This document shows positions 5,678 through 13,614 of a stretch of 53,354 nt of DNA, one piece after another. The number at the start of each line of letters is the position of its first letter. Position 1 is the stretch's first letter. This DNA comes from Muribaculaceae bacterium (GTDB lineage Bacteria > Bacteroidota > Bacteroidia > Bacteroidales > Muribaculaceae), in contig JAFYYI010000004.1 in assembly GCA_017557665.1 (NCBI GenBank), forward strand, positions 1 through 53,354. The letters run 5' to 3'. Position numbers and translations under genes: made by a program. The notes beneath the pieces are model-generated. The model had not been told where the DNA came from. It saw nothing but the letters and a program-made list of their open reading frames with translations, and did no database searches.

Positions 5678-7048
5678 ATGAACGTAAGTTTAGAACAAAT
5701 CGATGCGGTGAACGCGATTGTCACCGTTGACATCAAGAGAGAGGATTTTGCAGCCGATGTGGCTAAGGAAGTGGCACAGATGGGTGTGCGCCACCCGTTG
5801 AAGGGTTTCCGCCCCGGTAAGGCCCCCAAGTCGTTGTTGATGAAGTTTTACGGTCCCAGCGTGACTGCCGACGTCGTTGACCGCAAGGTGGGTCGTGCGC
5901 TGTATGACCACATCCGCGAGAACAACCTGCACGTGCTGGGTGAGCCTCTGCCCAACGAGGACACCAAGGTGGACCTGATGAATGACGATGAGATGGCGTT
6001 CAAGTTTGACCTGGGTCTTGCTCCCGCCATCGAGCTCAAGCTCAACAAGCGCATCAACGTGCCCTATTATATCATTGAGGTGACCGATCAGATGGTCGAC
6101 GATGCCATTGCCCACGACCGCAAGCGCCTGGGCACCCTCGTCGATGGCGAGGTGAGCGACAAGGAGTCGATGCTGCGTGGCTCGATGATCGAGCTCGACG
6201 AGAACGGCAACGACAAGGAGGACGGCATCCGCGTGGAGCGCACCGTGATTTCGCCCCGTTACATGGCCGATGACGATGAGGCTGCCAAGTTTGTCGGCGT
6301 CAAGGTGGGTGACACCTTCGTGTTCAACCCCCACAAGGCCAACAACGGCAACATCGCTGAGCTGGCCGCCATGCTCAACGTGGACCGTGCTGAGGCCGAC
6401 GTGAAGAGCGACTTCCGCGTGACCATCGAGGAGATCAAGGTGAACCAGGAGGCCGAGATGAACGAGGAGTTCTTCAAGGGCGTCCTCGGCACCGAGACCG
6501 AGGTTAAGGACGAGGCCGCATTCCGCGACGCCGTTCGCGAGATGATCGGTCGTGCCAACGTGCCCGAGAGCAACTACCGCTTCACCGTCGACGCACAGCG
6601 CATCCTCACCGACAAGGCCGGCGAGATGCAGTTGCCCGAGGAGTTCCTGAAACGCTTCCTCAAGGTGCGCCGTGAGCAGGAAGAGAAGGAGAACACCGAA
6701 GTGACCGACGAGGAGGCCCAGAACATGTTCAAGCAGCTGCGCTGGCAACTCGTCAAGGACCACATTGCTCAGGAGCTGGGCATTAAGGTCGAGAAGGAAG
6801 ACATCGACACCGCCGCATTCGTGTTCGCACAGCAGCAGCTGTCGCAGTACGGCATCTACAATGCCCCCGAGGACCTCATCCGCCAGCAGGCCGAGCGCTT
6901 CATGCAGGACGACCGTGCCCGTGAGGCTATCCAGGAGCATGCCATCGACAACAAGTTCTATGCCGCTGTCAAGGAGGCCGTCAAGGTCAACGAGAAGGTC
7001 ATCAGCGTTGATGACTTCCGCAAGCTCTACGAGAAGGACGAGAAATAA
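5678..7048 (+). CDS. tig: Trigger factor, ribosome-associated chaperone/PPIase
   Basis: A 456-residue protein with the trigger-factor ribosome-binding N-terminal domain (about 1-145, with the GFRPGKAP signature loop that contacts the ribosome), a divergent FKBP-like middle domain (about 150-245), and a long helical C-terminal chaperone domain. It binds nascent chains at the ribosome exit tunnel. The upstream extension to 5627 lies in the predicted 5' leader and is not used. The gene precedes clpP-clpX, a classic order linking folding and degradation, but has its own promoter and terminator. The FKBP domain is weakly conserved, as usual in Bacteroidetes, so isomerase activity is uncertain. Confidence 0.92.
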   Translation: MNVSLEQIDAVNAIVTVDIKREDFAADVAKEVAQMGVRHPLKGFRPGKAPKSLLMKFYGPSVTADVVDRKVGRALYDHIRENNLHVLGEPLPNEDTKVDLMNDDEMAFKFDLGLAPAIELKLNKRINVPYYIIEVTDQMVDDAIAHDRKRLGTLVDGEVSDKESMLRGSMIELDENGNDKEDGIRVERTVISPRYMADDDEAAKFVGVKVGDTFVFNPHKANNGNIAELAAMLNVDRAEADVKSDFRVTIEEIKVNQEAEMNEEFFKGVLGTETEVKDEAAFRDAVREMIGRANVPESNYRFTVDAQRILTDKAGEMQLPEEFLKRFLKVRREQEEKENTEVTDEEAQNMFKQLRWQLVKDHIAQELGIKVEKEDIDTAAFVFAQQQLSQYGIYNAPEDLIRQQAERFMQDDRAREAIQEHAIDNKFYAAVKEAVKVNEKVISVDDFRKLYEKDEK

Positions 7049-7072
7049 ACTACCTTTTCATAATGATGACGT

Positions 7073-7113
7073 GAGGCAAGGTCAGCCATGTGCAGGCCTT
7101 GCCTCGCTCTTTG
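7073..7113 (+). terminator. Terminator after tig
   Basis: GAGGCAAGG (7073-7081) pairs perfectly with CCTTGCCTC (7097-7105); a T-rich stretch GCTCTTTGTTG follows. Confidence 0.65.
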
Positions 7114-7233
7114 TTGTGACCAGTGGTGCGGACTCCATGCTGTGAGGGGTAGGGTAGACATGACAAAAAGTCGTTTGGCTCGTTTTTTGCTGGATGAGTG
7201 AACAAATATTGGCATGGACAATAAAAAAAGTTG

Positions 7234-7255
7234 CTCAATCTGGCTTCGGATTGAG
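7234..7255. promoter_or_regulatory. Palindrome overlapping the clpP promoter
   Basis: CTCAATC (7234-7240) and GATTGAG (7249-7255) are perfect inverted repeats with an 8-base spacer. They lie just upstream of the -7 element, where a -33 element would be expected but no good TTTG is present. This position suits an operator or activator site. Confidence 0.4.
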
Positions 7256-7265
7256 AAAAAAACAT

Positions 7266-7273
7266 TATCTTTG
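7266..7273 (+). promoter_or_regulatory. Promoter -7 element of clpPX
   Basis: TATCTTTG matches the -7 consensus exactly, 38 bases before ATG 7312. The -33 position is poor, in keeping with regulated transcription. Confidence 0.6.
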
Positions 7274-7311
7274 AAGAAAAAATTTATTCACCATTACTTA
7301 TAAAGAGATTT

Positions 7312-8007
7312 ATGGAAAACGATTTCAGAAAATTTGCAGTGCATCATCTTGGCATGAACGGGCTGGCTCTGGACCAGTTCTCTGCCGGCGTGTCCAATAA
7401 CTACATTTCCCCGACCATCATGGAGGAACGCAAGCTCAACGTCACCCAGCTTGACGTGTTCTCGCGCCTGATGATGGACCGCATCATCTTCCTGGGCACC
7501 CAGGTCGATGACTACACCGCCAATGTCATCCAGGCTCAGCTGCTCTATCTTGACAGCTCCGATCCCGGCAAAGACATCTCGCTGTACATCAACTCTCCCG
7601 GCGGTTCGGTCTATGCCGGTCTGGGCATCTATGACACGATGCAGTACATCAAGAGCGATGTGTCGACCATCTGCACCGGTATGGCCGCTTCGATGGCCGC
7701 CGTGCTGCTTGTCGCCGGTCAGAAGGACAAGCGCTTTGCCTTGAAGCACAGCCGCGTGATGATTCATCAGCCGATGGGCGGCATCAGCGGCCAGGCGTCG
7801 GATATCGAGATCACGTCTCGTGAGATCCTCAAGCTCAAGCAGGAGCTGTACACCATCATCAGCGACCACTCCGGTCAGCCCTATGACAAGGTGTATGCCG
7901 ACAGCGACCGTGACTACTGGATGACGGCAGCCGAGGCCAAGGAATACGGTATGATAGACAAGGTGCTGATACGTGACAACGGCAATGATGCACCCGCTGC
8001 AGAGTAA
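7312..8007 (+). CDS. clpP: ATP-dependent Clp protease proteolytic subunit
   Basis: A 231-residue serine peptidase of the ClpP family. The nucleophile serine lies in [11 protein letters not shown], the catalytic histidine in [10 protein letters not shown], and the aspartate in the segment YADSDRDYW. It forms a tetradecameric barrel in the cytoplasm that degrades substrates delivered by ClpX. The N-terminus is about 25-30 residues longer than in E. coli and contains the Bacteroidetes-type segment [16 protein letters not shown], possibly processed. clpX starts 10 bases downstream, so the two are co-transcribed. Confidence 0.95.
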   Translation: MENDFRKFAVHHLGMNGLALDQFSAGVSNNYISPTIMEERKLNVTQLDVFSRLMMDRIIFLGTQVDDYTANVIQAQLLYLDSSDPGKDISLYINSPGGSVYAGLGIYDTMQYIKSDVSTICTGMAASMAAVLLVAGQKDKRFALKHSRVMIHQPMGGISGQASDIEITSREILKLKQELYTIISDHSGQPYDKVYADSDRDYWMTAAEAKEYGMIDKVLIRDNGNDAPAAE

Positions 8008-8017
8008 ATATTGAATA

Positions 8018-9265
8018 ATGGCAAAAAAGAAAGAAGCGAATAGTTTATATTGCAGTTTCTGCGGTCGCAGTGACCGCGAGGTGGAGTTGATGCTTCCCGG
8101 CATGAACGGCTGTATCTGTAACGAGTGTGCCGAACGTGCCGTGGAATTGTCACACGAGTACCTGGGAAAGATGCGCCAGGCGACCTTGACCGACCTCGAT
8201 ATGGACTCGCTGCCCAAGCCCGAGGAAATCAAGGCCTATCTGGACCAGTATGTCATCGGCCAGGAGACGGCCAAGCGTTACCTGTCGGTCGCCGTCTACA
8301 ATCACTACAAGCGCCTGAACCAGAAGCGCGACGACGACATCGACATCGAGAAGAGCAACATCATCATCGTGGGACCCACTGGCACGGGCAAGACGCTCCT
8401 GGCCAAGACCATCGCCAGGATGCTGAAAGTGCCCTTCGCCATCGTCGATGCCACCGTGCTGACCGAGGCCGGTTATGTGGGTGAGGATATCGAGAGCCTG
8501 TTGACGAGGCTGCTGGCGGCCTGTGACTACAATGTCGCCGAGGCCGAGCGCGGCATCGTCTTCATCGACGAGATTGACAAGATTGCCCGCAAGGGTGACA
8601 ACCCGTCCATCACGCGCGACGTGAGCGGTGAGGGCGTCCAGCAGGGACTCCTGAAACTCCTCGAGGGCTCGATTGTCAACGTTCCGCCCCAAGGCGGACG
8701 CAAGCATCCCGAGCAGAAGATGATAGCTGTCGACACCAAGAACATTCTGTTCATCTGCGGCGGTGCCTTTGAGGGCATTGAGCGCAAGATTGCCCAGCGT
8801 CTGAACACCCATGTTGTGGGCTTCGGCGCCGAGAATCACGTGAGCAAGGCCGACCGCGACAAGCTCTTGCATTTTGTCGCACCTCAGGACCTGCGCAGCT
8901 ATGGACTCATCCCCGAGATTATCGGCCGCCTGCCCATCCTGACCAACCTGGAACCGCTGGACCGCGACGCCCTGTTGCGTATCCTCACCGAGCCCAAGAA
9001 CGCCATCGTGCGCCAGTACAAGAAGTTGCTCGAGATGGACGGTGTGGAGTTGGTCATCGAGGACAAGGTGCTGGACTATATCGTTGACAAGGCCATTGAG
9101 TACAAATTGGGCGCGCGCGGCCTGCGCAGCCTGTTCGAGACAATCATGATCGATGTCATGTATCAGGCGCCTTCGCTCAAGAAGAAGCGTTATGTGCTCA
9201 CCAGGGAATTTGCACAGCAGCAGTTGGAGAAATCCAATTTTGAACTGCTGGCGAGCAGTAATTAG
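8018..9265 (+). CDS. clpX: ATP-dependent Clp protease ATP-binding subunit ClpX
   Basis: A 415-residue AAA+ unfoldase. An N-terminal C4 zinc finger (CSFCGRS...CICNEC) binds substrates and adaptors. The Walker A motif GPTGTGKT and Walker B motif VFIDEIDK follow, and the ClpB-D2-like small domain is at the C-terminus ([12 protein letters not shown]). It recognises tagged proteins, unfolds them and threads them into ClpP. Length is normal for the family. It is the second gene of the clpPX operon and is closed by a terminator at 9278-9317. Confidence 0.96.
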   Translation: MAKKKEANSLYCSFCGRSDREVELMLPGMNGCICNECAERAVELSHEYLGKMRQATLTDLDMDSLPKPEEIKAYLDQYVIGQETAKRYLSVAVYNHYKRLNQKRDDDIDIEKSNIIIVGPTGTGKTLLAKTIARMLKVPFAIVDATVLTEAGYVGEDIESLLTRLLAACDYNVAEAERGIVFIDEIDKIARKGDNPSITRDVSGEGVQQGLLKLLEGSIVNVPPQGGRKHPEQKMIAVDTKNILFICGGAFEGIERKIAQRLNTHVVGFGAENHVSKADRDKLLHFVAPQDLRSYGLIPEIIGRLPILTNLEPLDRDALLRILTEPKNAIVRQYKKLLEMDGVELVIEDKVLDYIVDKAIEYKLGARGLRSLFETIMIDVMYQAPSLKKKRYVLTREFAQQQLEKSNFELLASSN

Positions 9266-9277
9266 CAATCTATTCAT

Positions 9278-9317
9278 AATGACTTTAAGGACTTTACTGG
9301 CTTTAAGGTCATTTTTT
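9278..9317 (+). terminator. Terminator of the clpPX operon
   Basis: AATGACTTTAAGG (9278-9290) pairs with CTTTAAGGTCATT (9301-9313) with a small bulge; a run of six T residues ends the hairpin. Confidence 0.75.
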
Positions 9318-9365
9318 ACTTTAGAATGTGAAGCTATAAACTGAAAAATATTTTTTTTGAAATAT

Positions 9366-9397
9366 ATTGCGCAGTTCACAAAATAGCCGTATATTTG
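9366..9397 (+). promoter_or_regulatory. Promoter of recQ
   Basis: ATTG at 9366-9369 and TATATTTG at 9390-9397 (20 bases apart) lie 32 bases before ATG 9429. Confidence 0.65.
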
Positions 9398-9428
9398 TGA
9401 AATTATTGTAACCCTAAACCTAATTATT

Positions 9429-11606
9429 ATGGCGAAGAACAGTAAGTTGACGGCGGCACTGAAGGAGTACTTCGGGTTTGAGACGTTTAAAGGCAACCAG
9501 GAAGCGATTATCGAGAACCTGCTTGCCGAGCATGACACGTTTGTGCTCATGCCGACAGGCGGCGGTAAATCGTTATGTTATCAATTGCCGGCTCGACTGA
9601 TGGATGGAACAGCCATTGTCATCTCACCACTGATCGCTCTGATGAAAAACCAGGTCGATGCCATGCGCAGCTACAGCGAGGAAGACGGCATCGCCCACTT
9701 CATGAACTCGTCGTTGACCAAGCAGGCCATCGAGGAGGTAAAGAAAGACGTGCGCAGCGGTCGCACCAAGCTGCTCTATGTCGCCCCCGAATCCCTGACC
9801 AAGGAGGAGAATGTGGCCTTCCTGCAGGACGTGCCCATCTCTTTCTATGCTGTCGACGAGGCACACTGTATTTCGGAGTGGGGTCACGATTTCCGCCCTG
9901 AATACCGCAACATCCGTCCCATCATCAACCGCATCGGCGAGCGCCCCATCATAGCTTTGACGGCAACGGCGACGCCCAAGGTGCAGCACGATATCCAGAA
10001 GAACCTGGGCATGACCTCGGCCTCGGTGTTCAAGTCCTCATTCAACCGCCCCAACTTGTACTATGAGGTTCGTCCCAAATCCAAGGACGTGGATCGGGAG
10101 ATTATCAAGTTCATCAAGGCCAATGAGGGCAAGTCGGGCATCATCTACTGCCTGAGCCGCAAGAAGGTGGAGGAGCTGGCCGAGGTGCTTCGCCTCAACG
10201 ATATCAAGGCCTTGCCCTATCATGCCGGCATGGAGAGCGCCGTGCGCAGCGCCAATCAGGACGCCTTCCTGAGCGAGGATGTTGACGTGATTGTCGCCAC
10301 CATCGCCTTCGGCATGGGTATCGACAAGCCCGACGTGAGGTTCGTCATCCACTATGACATTCCCAAGAGCCTCGAGGGTTACTACCAGGAGACAGGCCGC
10401 GCCGGACGTGACGGCGGCGAGGGCAAGTGCATCACATTCTACTCCCGTAAGGACCTGGACAAGCTGGAAAAATTCATGCAGGGCAAGCCCATCTCGGAAC
10501 AGGAGATTGGCAAGCAGCTGCTGCTCGAGACGCGCGACTATGCCGAGTCATCGGTGTGCCGCCGCCGCTCCCTGCTGCACTACTTCGGTGAATCCTATGA
10601 CCGCGATAACTGCGGCAACTGCGATAACTGCCTCAAGCCCAAGAAGCGTGTCGAGGCCAGCGAGGAACTGCGTGCCGCCATCGAGACGATCCTCACCCTG
10701 CGTGAGCGCTTCAAGCCCGAATACATCGCCCACGTGATGATGGGTGATGCCACCAACGCAATCCAGGGTTACAAGCACAATGAACTTGACGTGTTTGGCT
10801 GCGCCGAGGACAGGGACGAGAAATTCCTCATGGCCGTCATTCGTCAGGGTGTCTTTGCCGACTACTTGGCCAAGGACATTGAGAATTATGGCGTCATCAA
10901 AGTCACTCCCGAGGGAAAGAAGTTCCTCAAGAGCCGCGAGAAGTTCTGGATTGTCGAGGACAACGAGTATACCGAGATGGTTGACGAGGAACTGCGCGGA
11001 GGCGGTAGCGGAGCGGTTGACTCACAGCTGTTCAGCATCCTCAAGGACATGAGACGTAAAATCGCCAAACAGCATGGCCTGCCCACCTACGTCATCTTCC
11101 AGGAGCCGTCGCTCGACGCGATGGCGACGACCTATCCCATCACCCTCGACGAGCTGCAGAACATTCCCGGCGTCGGTCCCGGCAAGGCAAAACGCTATGG
11201 TCAGGAGTTTGTCGAAGTCATCAAGAAATATGTCGATGAGAACGAGATTGAGCGCCCCGAAGACATGCGTGTGCGCACCGTTGCCAACAAGAGCAAGCTC
11301 AAGGTGGAAATCATCACCGCCATCGACCGCAAGGTGCCGCTCGACGCTCTGGCCGAGAGCAAGGACCTGGACTTTGACGAATTGCTTGACGAACTGGAAG
11401 CCATTGTCTACAGCGGTACCAAAATCAACGTTTCCTACTTCATCGACGAGGCCATTGACCACGATATCGAGGAGGACATCTTCGAGTATTTCAAGGAGAG
11501 CGAGAGCGATGACATTGAGACCGCCATGGAGGAACTGGGCGATGATTACACCGAGGAGGAGATCCGCCTCGTGCGCATCAAGTTCCTCAGTGAGATGGGC
11601 AACTGA
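9429..11606 (+). CDS. recQ: ATP-dependent DNA helicase RecQ
   Basis: A 725-residue superfamily 2 helicase. Walker A is PTGGGKS, the DEAH box is in VDEAHCISEWGHDFRP (which also holds the aromatic-rich loop), and motif VI is QETGRAGRDG. Next come the RecQ-Ct zinc site (CRRRSLLHYF...DNCGNCDNC) and an HRDC domain (about 535-610, with IPGVGPGKAKRYG). An acidic C-terminal extension of about 110 residues ends in a helix-turn-helix-like segment, as is common in Bacteroidetes RecQ. It unwinds DNA 3'-5' in recombination and replication-fork repair. The gene is followed by the TonB-like trio with only 27 bases between, so read-through is likely. Confidence 0.94.
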   Translation: MAKNSKLTAALKEYFGFETFKGNQEAIIENLLAEHDTFVLMPTGGGKSLCYQLPARLMDGTAIVISPLIALMKNQVDAMRSYSEEDGIAHFMNSSLTKQAIEEVKKDVRSGRTKLLYVAPESLTKEENVAFLQDVPISFYAVDEAHCISEWGHDFRPEYRNIRPIINRIGERPIIALTATATPKVQHDIQKNLGMTSASVFKSSFNRPNLYYEVRPKSKDVDREIIKFIKANEGKSGIIYCLSRKKVEELAEVLRLNDIKALPYHAGMESAVRSANQDAFLSEDVDVIVATIAFGMGIDKPDVRFVIHYDIPKSLEGYYQETGRAGRDGGEGKCITFYSRKDLDKLEKFMQGKPISEQEIGKQLLLETRDYAESSVCRRRSLLHYFGESYDRDNCGNCDNCLKPKKRVEASEELRAAIETILTLRERFKPEYIAHVMMGDATNAIQGYKHNELDVFGCAEDRDEKFLMAVIRQGVFADYLAKDIENYGVIKVTPEGKKFLKSREKFWIVEDNEYTEMVDEELRGGGSGAVDSQLFSILKDMRRKIAKQHGLPTYVIFQEPSLDAMATTYPITLDELQNIPGVGPGKAKRYGQEFVEVIKKYVDENEIERPEDMRVRTVANKSKLKVEIITAIDRKVPLDALAESKDLDFDELLDELEAIVYSGTKINVSYFIDEAIDHDIEEDIFEYFKESESDDIETAMEELGDDYTEEEIRLVRIKFLSEMGN

Positions 11607-11633
11607 TATTTTACTCACTTTTAATTGATTTAC

Positions 11634-12263
11634 ATGATGAAAAGAATTGTTTCCTTGATCCTGATGCTGACCCTGTTGGCAGGTGTGACTGCCATGGGTC
11701 AAACCAGGACCCGGCATAAGAGTGCCGCAAAGACCAAACAACGCACCGAGAGAATCAGCAAGAAACAGGTCACTAAAACCAAGAGTAATAAGGACAAGGG
11801 TGCCGAGGCCCAAAAGGTTAACGCACCCAGAGTGTCGCAGGATGCGCCGATTGTCAACAAGACGAACAACGAATCGGGCGCTGCTATGGCACCGGTGGTC
11901 GGCGACGTGAATGGCGAGAGACTGCAGCCAAGGCTTGATAGCGACGTCATCTATACCCAGCCTGAGAAGATGCCCGAATTTCCAGGGGGTCTGGAAGGCT
12001 TGTCGCAATTCCTGAGCGAAAACATCGTTTACCCACCTGTGGCCTACGATAACAACATCGAAGGTAGAGTCTTTGTCCAGTTTGTTGTGGAAAAAGACGG
12101 TAGTGTGGGCGAAATCAAAATCCTTCGTTCGGTGGAAGTTAATCTTGACTATGAGGCAATTCGCCTGTGCAAGATTTTGCCCAAGTTCAAACCTGGAATG
12201 ATGGATGGAAAGCCCGTGCGCGTGTGGTACACGTTGCCCGTCACCTTCAAACTGAATGACTGA
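11634..12263 (+). CDS. Exported protein with TonB C-terminal domain (trio member 1)
   Basis: A 209-residue protein (start ATG 11634; ATG 11637 is equally possible). It has a hydrophobic signal segment ending AGVTAMGQ, then a Lys/Arg/Thr-rich linker (about 25-60), a polar middle, and a TonB C-terminal domain (about 110-209) with FPGG, FVQFVVEKDGSVGEI and VRVWYTLPVTFKL. In TonB this domain touches the TonB box of outer-membrane transporters. Here the N-terminus looks like a cleavable signal rather than a long cytoplasmic-side anchor, so the protein may be free in the periplasm. No exbB/exbD lies beside it; it may use the pair at 45699-47301 or act without them. Confidence 0.75.
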   Translation: MMKRIVSLILMLTLLAGVTAMGQTRTRHKSAAKTKQRTERISKKQVTKTKSNKDKGAEAQKVNAPRVSQDAPIVNKTNNESGAAMAPVVGDVNGERLQPRLDSDVIYTQPEKMPEFPGGLEGLSQFLSENIVYPPVAYDNNIEGRVFVQFVVEKDGSVGEIKILRSVEVNLDYEAIRLCKILPKFKPGMMDGKPVRVWYTLPVTFKLND

Positions 12264-12292
12264 CAATTAGGTATAATTTAACCTGACTGAAT

Positions 12293-12895
12293 ATGAGTAA
12301 AAAAATATTATTGATGGTTCTGATTGCTGTTCTGTTGTCAGGTGGTACTGCGATGGGACAGAACGCAAAAAGGCATAAGGCCCCAAAAGCTCGTACAGAG
12401 CAACACCAAAAAGCTACGGTAAAGAAAAAAAAGGTGGTAAAGCAAAAGGAAGACGGGCAAAATTCAAATAAAAAGGAGCATCAAGTCGATATTAAGAAGG
12501 AAAGGGTCATTAAGGAGGAAGTGGTCTTTGAGAAATCCGTAAAACAGGAGAGTATAATTGATACTCAAGAACCTGTTTACAGGTCAGCCGAACAGATGCC
12601 TCTGTTCCCTGGCGGAGAATCCGCACTGATGGATTATGTGAGTTCACACATCAACTATCCCCCTATGGCTGCCGAGAATAATATCCAAGGAAAAGTCATC
12701 GTCCAATTCATTGTGGAGAAGGACGGGAGCATAAGTGAGATAAAGGTGGTGCGTTCGGTGGATAAAGACCTTGACAAGGAGGCGGTCCGTGTCGTGGGGT
12801 CTCTTACCAAGTTTACTCCTGGCCGTCAGAATGGTCAGGCCGTGCGCGTGTGGTACACACTGCCTGTTACCTTCAAACTGCCGACGCCAAATTGA
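12293..12895 (+). CDS. Exported protein with TonB C-terminal domain (trio member 2)
   Basis: A 200-residue paralogue of the preceding protein. Its signal segment ends LLSGGTAMGQ, a very lysine-rich linker (about 25-75) follows, and the TonB C-terminal domain (about 98-200) contains MPLFPGG, YPPMAAENNIQGKVIVQF and VWYTLPVTFKL. This domain is closer to that of the TonB at 48065-48934 than to its neighbour at 11634, sharing long identical stretches such as MAAENNIQGKVI and KFTPGRQNGQ. That suggests it was copied from the exbB-exbD-tonB locus. It lies 29 bases after member 1 and 40 before member 3. Confidence 0.75.
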   Translation: MSKKILLMVLIAVLLSGGTAMGQNAKRHKAPKARTEQHQKATVKKKKVVKQKEDGQNSNKKEHQVDIKKERVIKEEVVFEKSVKQESIIDTQEPVYRSAEQMPLFPGGESALMDYVSSHINYPPMAAENNIQGKVIVQFIVEKDGSISEIKVVRSVDKDLDKEAVRVVGSLTKFTPGRQNGQAVRVWYTLPVTFKLPTPN

Positions 12896-12935
12896 TGGCT
12901 GACGAAAAATAATTGAATTTCAAAATATTATTTGT

Positions 12936-13424
12936 ATGAAAAGATTGTTACTGTTGTTCATCGTTGCTGCCCTTTTGTCAGGTGGTACGGCGATGGGACA
13001 GACCCGAAGAAGCAAAACGCCCAAGAACCGTAAAACCCGCACCGAACAACGTCAAAAGGCAACCGCTGCTAAGGATAAAGCCCAGAAGGCGAGCCCCAAA
13101 GAAGAGCCGGGTTCGCTCTTCACTCCCCTCGTTATTCCAGACGATGACGATAACAACTCGCTGAATAAGGACCTGTGGGTCAACGAAGAGGGCTATAAAA
13201 ACCCTACCAAAGTTTGTCCCGATGGTACCCGGGTTTTCGTCGATGAAAAACAAAAGACAACCACCAGTTACTATCCCGACGGGAGAAAAGAGGTTGTCAA
13301 TGGGGATGGTACAAAGTCGACCTATTATCCCGATGGTCGTATTGAAATGATTAATTCCCTCCATACCAAAACCACGATTTATCCTGATGGTTCAGTCATC
13401 GAGGAGACGCCGTTGCCATTCTAG
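12936..13424 (+). CDS. Exported protein with YPDG repeats (trio member 3)
   Basis: A 162-residue protein. Its signal segment (LLSGGTAMGQ) and basic linker (about 24-55) match members 1 and 2, but the C-terminus has no TonB domain. Instead residues about 85-155 carry short beta repeats built around YPDG (TSYYPDGRKEVV, TYYPDGRIEMI, TIYPDGSVIE). Such repeats resemble the G-box/T-complex-10 C-terminal beta fold and MORN-like hairpins. The function is unknown; a periplasmic binding or assembly surface is plausible. A strong terminator follows, so the trio forms the end of a transcription unit starting at recQ or inside it. Confidence 0.7.
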   Translation: MKRLLLLFIVAALLSGGTAMGQTRRSKTPKNRKTRTEQRQKATAAKDKAQKASPKEEPGSLFTPLVIPDDDDNNSLNKDLWVNEEGYKNPTKVCPDGTRVFVDEKQKTTTSYYPDGRKEVVNGDGTKSTYYPDGRIEMINSLHTKTTIYPDGSVIEETPLPF

Positions 13425-13445
13425 AGGCAAGAAGAAATGAAAAGC

Positions 13446-13491
13446 GAGCAGCAACAGTGATGTGAAAGCATCGGTTGCTGCTCATTTTTTT
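13446..13491 (+). terminator. Terminator after the TonB/YPDG trio
   Basis: GAGCAGCAAC (13446-13455) pairs perfectly with GTTGCTGCTC (13474-13483), followed by A and seven T residues. Confidence 0.85.
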
Positions 13492-13614
13492 GGTATAAGC
13501 CGAGGGAAAAAACATAAAAAAATGGGGTAGGATATAATTTTTCGCGTGTGCGTGCGTTATACATTAGTAACAGAGAATGAAAAAACGTAAAATATAGATT
13601 TCAAACCAACAAAG

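Noticed and set aside
5690..6940. Long antisense open frame across trigger factor (416 codons)
   Set aside because: Lies entirely opposite a certain gene, has the low-complexity Leu/Val/His composition of a reverse-strand shadow in GC-rich DNA, and lacks a promoter. The same holds for long opposite frames at 8150-9550, 11022-12266, 14605-15675, 16343-17584, 20217-21356, 24843-26045 and 28124-29560.
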